From Saccharopolyspora dendranthemae (GTDB lineage: Bacteria; Actinomycetota; Actinomycetes; Mycobacteriales; Pseudonocardiaceae), in assembly GCF_007829955.1 (NCBI RefSeq), contig NZ_VIWX01000001.1:930001-994000 (forward strand): DNA of 64,000 nucleotides, in the 5' to 3' direction. Shown in pieces: positions 9,122-19,228 of this stretch. The number at the start of each line of letters is the position of its first letter. The first letter of the stretch is position 1. The notes under the pieces are model-generated. The model ran no database searches. It saw only the letters and a list, made by a program, of their open reading frames with translations, and had not been told where the DNA came from. The position numbers and the translations under genes were made by a program.

Positions 9122-10702
9122 CTAGGCCACGCGGCGCGTGGTGGTGGGCACCGCGGCGAGCAAGGTCTTGGTGTAGTCGTGCTGCGGATCGAGCAGGACC
9201 TGCTCGACCGTTCCGAGCTCGACGATCTCACCCCGGTACATGACCGCCACCCGGTCGGCGATGTTCCACGCCAGCCCGAGGTCGTGCGTGATGACCAGCG
9301 TGGACAGGCCCCGTTCCACGCGCAGCCGTAGCAGCAGCGAGAGGATCTCGCCGCGGACCGTGGCGTCCAGCGAGGCGACGGGTTCGTCGGCGATGAGGAC
9401 CTCCGGTTCCAGCACCAGAGCACCCGCGATGACGACTCGCTGGCGCTGGCCGCCGGAGAGCTCCTGCGGGAAGCGGGAGAAGTGCTTCTCCGCCGGGCGC
9501 AGCTCCGCCGCTTCGAGAGCCGCGGCCACCCGCTCGGGCTCGCCATCGGTGACGCCGTGGATCCGCAGACCCTCGGCGACCGCTTCGTACACGGTGTGGC
9601 GGGGGTTGAGGGCGCCGGTCGGGTCCTGCAGGACGAGCTGCACCTTGCGGCGGTAGTCGCGCAGCCCCGCCGCCCCGGTGGGCAACCCGGCGCCGCCGAA
9701 GCGGACCGCGCCCTCGGTGGGGCGTTGCAACCCGAGAAGCGTGCGGGCCAGCGTGGTCTTGCCGGAACCGGACTGGCCGACCAGCGCCACGATCTCGTTG
9801 TGCCCGACGGTCAGGTCCACCCCGCGCACCGCGCGCACCGAGTGCCCGGCCCGGCTGCGGAAGGTCACCGCGACCCCCTCCGCGGACAGCAGCGGCTCAC
9901 CACCGGAATCACCGCCGGTGAGGCGGAACCGCGGGTCGCCCACCGTCGGGAAGGCGTCGGCCAGCGCCCGGCTGTGCTCGTGCTTCGGATCGCCCATCAC
10001 CTGCTCGGTCGGGCCGTGCTCGACGACCTCGCCGCGGTACATCACCGCGAGCCGCGAGCAGGTCGCCGACAGCACCGAGAGGTCGTGGCTGATCATCACC
10101 AGCGCGATGCCGCGTTCGGCCACCAGCCGCTTGAGCAGTTCCAGCACCTGCGACTGCACGACGACGTCCAGCGCGGTGGTGGGTTCGTCGGCGATGACCA
10201 GGCTGGGCTCGCAGGCCAGCGCCATCGCGATCATCACGCGCTGCTTCTGCCCACCGGAGAGCTCGTGCGGGTAGGCACCGGCCCGCTCGGCCGGGAGCTC
10301 GACCTGGCTCAGCAGTTCGGCGACGCGTTCGCTCAGATCGCCCTTGCCGCCGTGCAACCGGATCGGTTCGGCGATCTGCTCGCCGATGGTGCGCACCGGG
10401 TTCAGCGCGTGCATCGCTCCCTGGAACACCACGGACGCACCGGCCCAGCGAACCGCGCGCAACCGCCCGAAGCTCATGCCTCGGACGTCCTCCCCGTCGA
10501 GCAGCACCTCGCCGTCGACGCGGGCGGTGCGCGGCAGCAGCCGGAGCACCGACATCGCCAGGGTCGTCTTGCCGCAGCCCGATTCCCCCGCCAGACCGAT
10601 GGTTTCGCCCGGTTCGAGACTCAGGTTCACACCGGAGACGGCCGGCTCGTCGGAGCCGCCGTAGGTGATCGACACGTCGTTCAGTTGCAGAATCGGACTC
10701 AC
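9122..10702 (-). CDS. peptide ABC transporter, fused double ATPase (DppD-DppF type)
   Basis: 526 residues from GTG at 10702. Its GTGA overlaps the upstream permease stop; the longer upstream frame is a shadow of that permease. Two complete ATPase halves are joined in one chain. The first has GESGCGKT, LSGGQKQR and VIADEPTTALD. The second has GQSGSGKT, LSGGQRQR and LIADEPVASLD. Each half ends with the peptide-transporter-specific segment after the H-loop. The protein supplies energy for uptake of oligopeptides or similar solutes. It is the last gene of the four-gene operon and converges on the uridine-kinase-like gene. Confidence 0.92.
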   Translation of the reverse strand: MSPILQLNDVSITYGGSDEPAVSGVNLSLEPGETIGLAGESGCGKTTLAMSVLRLLPRTARVDGEVLLDGEDVRGMSFGRLRAVRWAGASVVFQGAMHALNPVRTIGEQIAEPIRLHGGKGDLSERVAELLSQVELPAERAGAYPHELSGGQKQRVMIAMALACEPSLVIADEPTTALDVVVQSQVLELLKRLVAERGIALVMISHDLSVLSATCSRLAVMYRGEVVEHGPTEQVMGDPKHEHSRALADAFPTVGDPRFRLTGGDSGGEPLLSAEGVAVTFRSRAGHSVRAVRGVDLTVGHNEIVALVGQSGSGKTTLARTLLGLQRPTEGAVRFGGAGLPTGAAGLRDYRRKVQLVLQDPTGALNPRHTVYEAVAEGLRIHGVTDGEPERVAAALEAAELRPAEKHFSRFPQELSGGQRQRVVIAGALVLEPEVLIADEPVASLDATVRGEILSLLLRLRVERGLSTLVITHDLGLAWNIADRVAVMYRGEIVELGTVEQVLLDPQHDYTKTLLAAVPTTTRRVA

Positions 10703-11598
10703 CGTCGCCCCCGCAGCCTCGGGTTGAACACCGCTTCCAGCGCCCGGCCGCACAGCGTGAAACCGAGCACCACCAACACGATTCCCAATCCCGGTGGCAG
10801 CAGGTACCACCACGCTCCGCCGGTGACCGCGCCGGTGTCCATCGCCGACTTCAGCATGGTGCCCCAGGAGACCCGGCTCGGGTCGCCGAGACCGAGGAAC
10901 GACAGGGTGGATTCGGAGATGATGGAGCTGGCCACCGACAACGTGGTGTTGGCGAACACCAGCGGCAGAACGGCGGGCAGCACGTGCTTGAAGATCACGT
11001 GCCCGTGACCGGCTCCGAGCGCGAGGGAGCGCTCGATGTAGGGGCGGGCCTCGATGGTGAGCGTCTGGGCGCGCACCACGCGGGCGGTGTGCGGCCACGA
11101 GGTGACGCCGATGGCCAGCACGATCGTCCACAGCCCGCGGTCGAGCACCGTGGACAGGGCGATCGCCAGCACGAGCGAGGGCAGCACCAGGAAGAAGTCG
11201 GTGAACCGCAGCAGGATTCGCGAGGTCCAGCCACCGAAGTGCGCTGCTGCCACCCCGACCAGCGCACCGATCAGCACCGACAGGATCGCCGCCGACAGCC
11301 CGACGACCAGTGAGACGCGAGCGCCCCACCAGGTCAGCAGGAGCACCGACCGCCCGGATTCATCCGTCCCCAGCGGGTTCTCGGCGCTGGGCGCCTGCAG
11401 TGCCGCCCCGGTAGCGCGGGTGACGTCCAGCCCACCGGAGTCGGTGAGCAGCGGAGCGAGCAGTGCGAGCCCCACGATCGCCGCCAGCAGGACCAATCCC
11501 ACCAGCCCCGCGCGGTCGGCCCGGAAGATCCGCCAGCCCTCGGCGAAACGCGCCTTCCGCCGGGCGCGCACGACCTGAGCCGCGGTGGGCGCGGTCAT
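10699..11598 (-). CDS. peptide ABC transporter permease, DppC type
   Basis: 299 residues with an N-terminal cytoplasmic segment, one helix, an extracytoplasmic PLGTDESGRSVLLLTWWGARVS region typical of DppC/OppC, then five more helices. The EAA-type loop is ALGAGHGHVIFKHVLP. ATG overlaps the upstream permease stop (ATGA), so the two permeases are made in step. It forms the membrane channel together with the DppB-type partner. Confidence 0.92.
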   Translation of the reverse strand: MTAPTAAQVVRARRKARFAEGWRIFRADRAGLVGLVLLAAIVGLALLAPLLTDSGGLDVTRATGAALQAPSAENPLGTDESGRSVLLLTWWGARVSLVVGLSAAILSVLIGALVGVAAAHFGGWTSRILLRFTDFFLVLPSLVLAIALSTVLDRGLWTIVLAIGVTSWPHTARVVRAQTLTIEARPYIERSLALGAGHGHVIFKHVLPAVLPLVFANTTLSVASSIISESTLSFLGLGDPSRVSWGTMLKSAMDTGAVTGGAWWYLLPPGLGIVLVVLGFTLCGRALEAVFNPRLRGRR

Positions 11599-12632
11599 GA
11601 TTCACGCACCCGGGGGTCGATGACCCGGTAGAGCAGGTCGGCCAGCACGTTCATCACCACCACGCTCCCCGCCAGCACGATGAAGATGCCCTGCAGCAGC
11701 GGCAGGTCGGGCACCCGCAGGGCTTCGAAGGTCAGCAGTCCCAGACCGGGCCAGGAGAACACGGTTTCCACGGTGATCGCTCCCGCGACGACCAAGCCCA
11801 GCCGGAGGAAGATCAGCGTCACCGCGGGCAGCAGAGCGTTGGGCACCGCGTGCCTGCTGCGGACCAGGTCCTCCCGCAGCCCCTTGGCGCGGGCCGTTGT
11901 CAGGTAATCCTCGCCCATCTCCTCCAGCAGGGAGGACCGCATGACCATCAGGTACTCGGCGTAGATCACCGCGAGCATGGTCAGCACCGGCAGCACCATG
12001 TGGTGCGCGACGTCGAGGATCTGCGGCAGGAATTCCGGTGGCGTGTCCGGGTCGGAGATGCCGCCGACCGGGAACAGCCCGGGGATCGGGCCGACCCCGA
12101 CGCCGAACGCCATCAGCACGATCAGTCCCAGCCAGAAGGTGGGCACCGACCACAGCGCGAGGGCCACCGAACTGGTGGTCTTGTCGAAGGCGCCGCCGTG
12201 CTTCCACGCCGCGCGCGAGCCCATCCACAACCCCAGCACGATCGCCAGAGCCGTTGCGGTGCCGACCAGCAGCACGGTGGGGCCGATGCGCTGCACGATC
12301 AGCTCTCCGACCGGACGGCTGTAGGTGTAGGAGGTGCCGAGGTCACCGCGCAGCAGGTTGCCCAGGAAGTCCAGGAACTGCTTCCACAGCGGTTGGTCGA
12401 GGCCGAGCCGTTCGCGGAGGTCGGCGATCTGCTGCGAGGTCATCGGGGCACCGCGGGTCATGGTGCGCACCGGATCGCCCGGCATCACCCGGAACAGGAA
12501 GAAGCCGAGCACGGCCACCAGCAGCAGGCTCACCAGCCCACCGCCGATCTTGCCGCCGACGAAGCGCAGGAGCCGACCCCCGTTCCCGGAGGCCGGTTCC
12601 CGTTCGTCCGCAGTGGTCAGCAGATCCGACAC
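11595..12632 (-). CDS. peptide ABC transporter permease, DppB type
   Basis: 345 residues from GTG at 12632 behind a GGGAGTGAG site. It has the DppB/OppB layout: a first helix followed by FRVMPGDPVRTM, the long LGLDQPLWKQFLDFLGNLLRGDLGTSYTY-type periplasmic region, and the loop ARAKGLREDLVRSRHAVPNALLP. The N-terminus carries about 25 extra residues before the first helix. It begins four bases after the binding-protein gene stops. Confidence 0.92.
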   Translation of the reverse strand: MSDLLTTADEREPASGNGGRLLRFVGGKIGGGLVSLLLVAVLGFFLFRVMPGDPVRTMTRGAPMTSQQIADLRERLGLDQPLWKQFLDFLGNLLRGDLGTSYTYSRPVGELIVQRIGPTVLLVGTATALAIVLGLWMGSRAAWKHGGAFDKTTSSVALALWSVPTFWLGLIVLMAFGVGVGPIPGLFPVGGISDPDTPPEFLPQILDVAHHMVLPVLTMLAVIYAEYLMVMRSSLLEEMGEDYLTTARAKGLREDLVRSRHAVPNALLPAVTLIFLRLGLVVAGAITVETVFSWPGLGLLTFEALRVPDLPLLQGIFIVLAGSVVVMNVLADLLYRVIDPRVRES

Positions 12633-12636
12633 GCGC

Positions 12637-14430
12637 TCACTCCCGGTCGTCCGCGGTTGCCCGACGCCGCACGACGACCACCACGCCCACGAGCACGATC
12701 ACCACCACAAGACCGCCCAGCACCCAGGCGATGGTCGCGTAGTTGGTGTTGTCAGAGCCGTTGATCGCCTGCTCGGTGGGCTCGGCGCCGTAGTAGCCCC
12801 AGTAGCCCTGTTGCCCGGTGATCACGCCTTCGGACGCCGGCTGCGTGGTGAAGCCGTGGTACCGGTCGGTGCGGTGAGCCTCCAGCGAGTTCGCGTAGAA
12901 CAGCACCAGCCCGGTCGCCTGGTCGTAGAACCGCGCCTGAAGTTGCTTGACCAGGTCGATCCGCTTGGCCGGGTCGAACTCCGCGAGCTGCTTGTTGTAC
13001 AGGTCGTCGTACACCGGATCGCACTGCAGCGTGTCCGGGGTGCCGTTGCCGTCGGGAGTCGGTCGCGCGCCGCAGGTCTGCAGCCGCAGCACGTAGTCCG
13101 GGTCGGGGTTGGCCGACCAGCCGCTGATGACCATGTCGAAGTCACCGGCGGTGGTGCGGTCGTTGAGCTGGTTGTCCGACACCGGCTGCAGCTCGACGTT
13201 GATGCCCAGGTCGGCGAGCCAGCGCTTGACGAACTCACCGACCTGCGAGTCCATCGACTCGTCGCCGTGCAGCACGAAGTCGAAGTTCAGCGGCTCGCCC
13301 TGCGGCGTGCGGCGGATGCCGTCGGGTCCCCGGGTGTAGCCGGCCTCGTCCAGCATCCGGTTGCCCTCGGCGGGGTCGAAGGTGCGCGGCTGCGGTGGGG
13401 TCCAGTGGTAGTCGCCGAAGATCGGGGGCAGATATCCCCCGCCGACCTGCCCGTACCCGCCGAGGACGCGGTCGACGAGCGCCTTCCGGTCGATGCCGTG
13501 CTCGATGGCCTGCCGGACCCGGGCGTCCTTGAGAGCCGGGTGACCGCTGCCGATCGGCTGGTTCTCGCTGTTGGTGGCGCCGGGGTTGAGGATCATCTCG
13601 TAGAACCGCCGGCCCTGGCCCTTGACCTGCTTGATGTCGGCCTCGCCCGCCAGCGCGTCGAACTGCGCGGGGGTGACCTTCTGGACCACGTCGACGTCGC
13701 CCTTGCGCAGCGCCTGCACCGCGGCGTCGCTGTTCTTGTACTGGACGAACTGCAGCTCCGACACCTTCGGCGCGCCCCGCCAGAACGTCGGGTTCGCGGT
13801 GAGCGTGACGTCCTGCTCCTGCCGGTAGCCGGTGAGCGAGTAGGGGCCGCTGCCGACGATCGGCATCTGGTCGTTGGCGAAGTTCGCGATGTCGGAGACC
13901 TTCGACCAGACGTGCTCGGGCACGATCGGCGCGTCGATCGCCAGCATCGTGGCCTGCGGCGTCTTGGTGCGGATCACCAGGGTCGAGTCGTCCGGCGCGG
14001 AGACGTTCTCGAAGTTCTCCACGAAGTTGCCGTTCGCGGTGGCCGCGGCCGGATCGGTCATCATCCGGTTGTAGGTGTAGGCGGCGTCGCGCGCGGTCAC
14101 CGGTTGCCCGTCGGACCACGTGACCCCGGGCCGGATGTGGAAGGTCCAGGTGAGCTTGTCCGGAGTGGATTCCCACCGCTCCGCCAACTCCGGCTCGACC
14201 CCGAAGTCCTGGGCGCTGTAGGTGGTCAGCGTCGGGTAGATCGCCCGGAAGATGTCCGTTGCGGCCAGCGAGTAGCCCAGGAACGGGTTGAGCGAGTCGA
14301 TCTGCTGCTGCAGCCCGATGCGCAGCGTGGCGCCCTCGGGACGATCCCCGTTCTCCTGTGCCGACGCCGGTGCGGGCAGCAGGAAGCCGACCAGCAACGC
14401 GGCCCCCAGCGCGACGAGTCGTCTACGCAC
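12637..14430 (-). CDS. peptide ABC transporter substrate-binding protein, C-terminally membrane-anchored
   Basis: 597 residues from GTG at 14430 with a GAAGGGGG site. The signal peptide (MRRRLVALGAALLVGFLLPA, cleavage near ASA-QE) has no lipobox cysteine. The SBP family 5 fold is clear: LNPFLGYS, ELAERWE, WTFHIRPGVTWSDGQPVTARD, VGSGPY, and KDARVRQAIEHGIDRKALV. After the binding domain comes a ~23-residue hydrophobic helix (WVLGGLVVVIVLVG onward) and a basic RRRATADDRE tail. The protein is therefore held by a C-terminal membrane helix instead of a lipid. It leads the operon binding protein-DppB-DppC-DppDF. Confidence 0.9.
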   Translation of the reverse strand: MRRRLVALGAALLVGFLLPAPASAQENGDRPEGATLRIGLQQQIDSLNPFLGYSLAATDIFRAIYPTLTTYSAQDFGVEPELAERWESTPDKLTWTFHIRPGVTWSDGQPVTARDAAYTYNRMMTDPAAATANGNFVENFENVSAPDDSTLVIRTKTPQATMLAIDAPIVPEHVWSKVSDIANFANDQMPIVGSGPYSLTGYRQEQDVTLTANPTFWRGAPKVSELQFVQYKNSDAAVQALRKGDVDVVQKVTPAQFDALAGEADIKQVKGQGRRFYEMILNPGATNSENQPIGSGHPALKDARVRQAIEHGIDRKALVDRVLGGYGQVGGGYLPPIFGDYHWTPPQPRTFDPAEGNRMLDEAGYTRGPDGIRRTPQGEPLNFDFVLHGDESMDSQVGEFVKRWLADLGINVELQPVSDNQLNDRTTAGDFDMVISGWSANPDPDYVLRLQTCGARPTPDGNGTPDTLQCDPVYDDLYNKQLAEFDPAKRIDLVKQLQARFYDQATGLVLFYANSLEAHRTDRYHGFTTQPASEGVITGQQGYWGYYGAEPTEQAINGSDNTNYATIAWVLGGLVVVIVLVGVVVVVRRRATADDRE

Positions 14431-14565
14431 GTGTGGCCCCCTTCGTCCTCGCGCGAATGGAAAGAAGGAACCACCTTTTCCTGCTGTTAGTCAATGCTTC
14501 ACCACGGGTTGTCGCGAACCCGCGTCACTCTCGGACGCGAAACCGTTACCCAGGGGTCTGCTGAC

Positions 14566-15288
14566 CTACACGTCGCCCCAGCGGGCCGGCTGCCACTGCA
14601 CGCATTCCGGCCGAGCTCCGGTCCGGGTGAACTCGTCCAGGGCACCCCGGAGTTCGCGGAACGACAGCACGGCATCGCGCGGGAACTTGAGCGTGCTGCC
14701 CGCGTCGAAGGGCAACGCGGGGGCGTCCGCCGAGGGCTGACGGTTGCAGGTGTGCCAGGAGATCATCTCGCCCTCGGCGTCCTCTTCGGTGAAGTTGAGG
14801 ACCCCGATCTCGTTCTCGGCGTCGGTGACGATCCTGATCTGCTCGTACGGCCCGGGAGCTTCGGGATCGGTGTGCGGCCGGTCCCAGACGTAGAGGTGAC
14901 CGGCGCCGTCTCCCGTGGAGCGCAGCAGCTTGTCGACGAGCTCGGCCTTGTCGTCGCCGTTCTGGGCGTAGTGCCGTTCGCCCTCGATGACGGCGGTGGT
15001 GACGGTGACGCCGAGTTCGGTGTTGCGGGCGCCGACCGCTTCGGCCCGCAGGCCTTCCAGGCACTCCTTGGCCTCGGTCAGCGCCTTCATCGCCGAACCC
15101 TGGTGGTAGACGAGATCGCCCCAGTACGGGTGGCCGAGGACCTTGTTCAGGTCGTCGTAGACGGCGCGGGTGTCCTCGATCAGCTTGTCCATGGCGTCGA
15201 CCGGAACATCGGTCAGCCGCGCGAAAACCACCGCGGGCGGTTCCAGCGGCGCGTGCGGGTCGGGCTCATCCTGTGCTGGATTCGACAT
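14566..15288 (-). CDS. Imm1-family immunity protein (orphan)
   Basis: 240 residues. The C-terminal half has the Imm1 pattern: VTTAVIEGERHY, a strand ending GHLYVWDRP, an acidic centre, and the closing FPRDAVLSFRELRGALDEF...TGARPECVQW. Imm1 proteins neutralise polymorphic toxins, including nucleic-acid deaminases in some neighbourhoods. The N-terminal ~75 residues (VPVDAMDKLIEDTRAVYDDLNK) form a helical extension. No toxin gene lies beside it: its neighbours are an importer operon and a TetR regulator. A good AGGGAAGG site supports ATG at 15288. The family call rests on pattern recall and is moderately sure. Confidence 0.6.
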   Translation of the reverse strand: MSNPAQDEPDPHAPLEPPAVVFARLTDVPVDAMDKLIEDTRAVYDDLNKVLGHPYWGDLVYHQGSAMKALTEAKECLEGLRAEAVGARNTELGVTVTTAVIEGERHYAQNGDDKAELVDKLLRSTGDGAGHLYVWDRPHTDPEAPGPYEQIRIVTDAENEIGVLNFTEEDAEGEMISWHTCNRQPSADAPALPFDAGSTLKFPRDAVLSFRELRGALDEFTRTGARPECVQWQPARWGDV

Positions 15289-15413
15289 GCCTTCCCTGCA
15301 TCCACTCCGATCACGGGCACCAGCGCGGGCACCCCAGGCGCAGCTCGTTCACAGTGAGGCTACCGCGAGTCATCTCACGGTCCCGCAGCGCATCCGGTTG
15401 ATCTTCGAGCCGA

Positions 15414-16040
15414 TCAACCCGCCCAGTCGCGCAGCACTTCCAGGGCCGGTTCGTCGCAGGTCGCGCCGAGGGTCAGCAGCGCGCGGGTGATCCCGTCCGC
15501 GTCGTCGAACCCGAGTTCGTCGACCAGTTCGCCGGGCAGGCTGAGCGAGGAGAGCGCGACGCCGAGCATGCCCGCGTCGAGCAGTCCCGCACCACGCCTG
15601 CTGATCCCGCGCCCGACCGCGGCGTGCAGCTGGACGGCGGTGTCGACGCTGGCCCGGCTGATCGCGCCGAGCATCGCGCGCACCTCGGCGTTGCGGACGG
15701 CTTCCAGGTGCAGCTCGAACAGCGCGAGGAACTGGGAGCGGGCGTTGCCCGACATGCGGCGCAGCATCGCCGCGTACAGCGCGGTGACGTCGTCCGGGCA
15801 GACGTCGTCGGGGATGTGGGCGCAGAGCGCTTCGAGCGCGGCGACGTGCCGTTCGGCGAGGTGGTGCGCGATCGCCTCGAACAGGGCGTTGCGCGTCGGG
15901 TAGTAGTTCTTGGTCGTGCCTTCCGGAACCCGCGCCTCGCGGTCGATCGCACGATGCGTCAGCCCGCGGCCGCCGTCACGTGCGAGCACCTCCGTGGCGG
16001 CGTCGGCGAGCAGTTCCCGACGGTTTCCTCGCTGCGTCAT
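15414..16040 (-). CDS. TetR family transcriptional regulator
   Basis: 208 residues. The N-terminal helix-turn-helix is standard (LLADAATEVLARDGGRGLTHRAIDREARVPEGTTKNYYPTRNALFEAI). The rest is an all-helical ligand/dimer domain. A 25-bp imperfect palindrome 11 bases upstream of the start is a likely self-operator (16051-16075). Regulated neighbours could be the crotonase upstream or the Imm1 gene downstream, but neither is proven. Confidence 0.9.
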   Translation of the reverse strand: MTQRGNRRELLADAATEVLARDGGRGLTHRAIDREARVPEGTTKNYYPTRNALFEAIAHHLAERHVAALEALCAHIPDDVCPDDVTALYAAMLRRMSGNARSQFLALFELHLEAVRNAEVRAMLGAISRASVDTAVQLHAAVGRGISRRGAGLLDAGMLGVALSSLSLPGELVDELGFDDADGITRALLTLGATCDEPALEVLRDWAG

Positions 16041-16050
16041 GCATCCCCTA

Positions 16051-16075
16051 GATCTCGCTCACGTCGAGCAAGATC
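16051..16075. promoter_or_regulatory. candidate TetR operator
   Basis: Palindromic half sites GATCT and AGATC enclose inner GCTC and GAGC, separated by ACGTC. Its place just before the TetR start codon fits autoregulation. Confidence 0.5.
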
Positions 16076-16155
16076 GTATCCCCGCCACCACAGAAGTGGT
16101 GCGAGGGCGCACGGGGTGTTGCGCAGCGCGGGACGCTATTACGAGCCGATGATCA

Positions 16156-16953
16156 TCATCTGGCAGCGCCGAGCTGCTCGGCCAGCTCGGTGATGCGGCG
16201 GAGTTGCGCTGCGCGCTCGGCCGCGAGCTGCTGCTCCGGGTCGACCGCCTCGTCGGCGAGGGCGAGCAGCGACAACGTCTCGCGCACCGCGCCCTCCGGT
16301 GGCCCCGACACCGACTCGACCAGGGCGTCGACCGCCGCGTCGAGCGCGTCCGGTGCGACGACCTGGTTGGCCAGACCGATCCGCCACGCCTCGTCCGCGT
16401 CGACCTCACGTCCGGTCACGCAGATCTCCACGGCACGCGAATAGCCGACCGCGCGCACCAGCGGCAGCGTTCCACCGAGGTCCGGCACCAGCCCGAGCCC
16501 GGTCTCGGCCATCCGCAACCGCGCGTCGGTGGCCAGCACCCGCAGGTCGCAGGCGAGCGCCAGCTGGAACCCCGCCCCGATCGCATGACCTTGCACGGCG
16601 GCGATCGTGACCCGCTCCGGTTCGCGCAGCCAGCTGAACGCCTGCTGGTAACCGGCGATCTCGGCGTCGGACTGCTCGGTGGGGCGCTCGGCCAACGCCG
16701 CCAGACCCGGAGCACCGTCCACCCCGTCAGGGCTGAACATCCTCCGGTCCAGTCCGGCCGAGAACGCCCGGCCGGATCCGCGCAGCACGACGACCCGGAT
16801 CTCCGCGCTCAGCGATCGGCCGATCTCCCGCAACGCCTGCCAGGTGTGCGGAGTTTGCGCGTTGAGCTTGTCCGGGCGGTCCAACGAGATGGTGGCACGC
16901 CGCCCGTGGATCGTGAGCCCCACACCGCCACGATCCAACAGGCCGGCGTCCAC
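16156..16953 (-). CDS. enoyl-CoA hydratase/isomerase family protein
   Basis: About 265 residues from GTG at 16953, which has a GGCGGAG site. TTG at 16968, with GGAGG five bases upstream, is an equally good alternative. Crotonase signatures: ISLDRPDKLNAQ, the oxyanion-hole RAFSAGLD, and GHAIGAGFQLALACDLR. The second catalytic position keeps Glu (MAETGLGLVPDLGG). The position of the first catalytic Glu in classic hydratases is Gln here (GFQLA), so the reaction may not be simple hydration. It matches mycobacterial echA12 by position, beside the small HTH gene and the ABC-F gene. Confidence 0.85.
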   Translation of the reverse strand: MDAGLLDRGGVGLTIHGRRATISLDRPDKLNAQTPHTWQALREIGRSLSAEIRVVVLRGSGRAFSAGLDRRMFSPDGVDGAPGLAALAERPTEQSDAEIAGYQQAFSWLREPERVTIAAVQGHAIGAGFQLALACDLRVLATDARLRMAETGLGLVPDLGGTLPLVRAVGYSRAVEICVTGREVDADEAWRIGLANQVVAPDALDAAVDALVESVSGPPEGAVRETLSLLALADEAVDPEQQLAAERAAQLRRITELAEQLGAAR

Positions 16954-17017
16954 TACCGACTCCGCCAAGCGGACCTCCAGGCTTGACGGCGCGGCCGGGA
17001 GCGGCCGGCCGTCGGTA

Positions 17018-17227
17018 TCACTTCTTCTTGGACCGCGTCGCGCCGCCACGACCACGCAGCTGCACGCCTGATTCGCTCAGGACCCGGTGCACGAAGCCGT
17101 AGGACCGCCCGGTCGACTCCGCCAGTGCGCGGATGCTCGCCCCCTTCTCGTACTTCTTTCTCAGATCACTGGCCAGCTTGTCGCGCGCGCTTCCCGTAAT
17201 GCGCGCGCCCTTCTTCAGCTCAGCCAC
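17018..17227 (-). CDS. small helix-turn-helix protein
   Basis: 69 residues from GTG at 17227 behind GGAAGGCGGGG; the longer upstream frame is not used. Nearly the whole protein is one helix-turn-helix (YEKGASIRALAESTGRSYGFVHRVLSESG) with basic ends, finishing SKKK. It matches the position and size of mycobacterial Rv1473A, next to an ABC-F gene and a crotonase. The conserved trio suggests a role tied to the ABC-F gene, but no target is known. Confidence 0.8.
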   Translation of the reverse strand: MAELKKGARITGSARDKLASDLRKKYEKGASIRALAESTGRSYGFVHRVLSESGVQLRGRGGATRSKKK

Positions 17228-17415
17228 GGTGTCCCCGCCTTCCCTCTGAGCAGGTCGGGCCTCGCGACCCCTGTCAGCGCAATGATCGAACAGGAAAGGC
17301 CCGAACGCCAGGCGATCATGGAAAAAAGATCGGCCATCGGTCGAGATGTGCACGCGGCGATCACCGGAATGCACTAATCCATCCGTAGTAGCCCGGCGGC
17401 GGCGTATACGGAGCG

Positions 17416-19044
<1,629 letters not shown>

Positions 19045-19084
19045 GGAGAACTCCGGGTAATAGGTGGTCTGCGTGGCATGAGGG

Positions 19085-19111
19085 CGCCCACCGGCGAGAA
19101 GCGGGTGGGCG
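19085..19111 (-). promoter_or_regulatory. leader hairpin before the ABC-F gene
   Basis: Eight-base arms CGCCCACC (19085-19092) and GGTGGGCG (19104-19111) pair around an 11-base loop. The hairpin lies between the leader-peptide stop (19125) and the ABC-F TTG start (19044). It has no T-run, so it could be an attenuator fold or an anti-SD switch more easily than a plain terminator. Confidence 0.5.
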
Positions 19112-19124
19112 TGCGGGCGCGGAG

Positions 19125-19178
19125 CTAATCGACGCGCGGCGTGGCGCGGGAACGCACCAAGAATCGCTTGCTGACCAC
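19125..19178 (-). CDS. candidate 17-residue leader peptide of the ABC-F gene
   Basis: GTG at 19178 opens a short ORF encoding MVSKRFLVRSRATPRVD, stopping at TAG 19125-19127, 80 bases before the ABC-F start. A -10-like TAGACT ends seven bases before this GTG, so the ORF would be the first thing on a leaderless mRNA. ABC-F resistance genes are often controlled by ribosome stalling on such leader peptides. The Arg-rich sequence and the hairpin behind it (19085-19111) fit that plan. Translation is not proven. Confidence 0.5.
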   Translation of the reverse strand: MVSKRFLVRSRATPRVD

Positions 19179-19185
19179 GTCGCCC

Positions 19186-19191
19186 AGTCTA
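19186..19191 (-). promoter_or_regulatory. -10 element of the ABC-F leader transcript
   Basis: Minus-strand TAGACT, followed after seven bases by the leader ORF GTG. An A5 run lies at 19210-19214. It falls at the -35 position itself, so it does not fit the AT-rich patch placed upstream of -35 in WhiB7-dependent promoters. WhiB7 control is therefore not supported by sequence alone. Confidence 0.4.
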
Positions 19192-19228
19192 CCGGTCGGC
19201 ATCCAGCCGTTTTTCCCTGCGGTGAACC

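Noticed and set aside
9122..11329. A 735-codon frame for the double ATPase
   Set aside because: The extra N-terminus is a shadow of the permease gene; GTG at 10702 overlaps the permease stop as expected in this operon.
19205..19215. WhiB7-type AT-rich promoter element before the ABC-F leader
   Set aside because: The A5 run overlaps the -35 position relative to TAGACT instead of lying just upstream of it.
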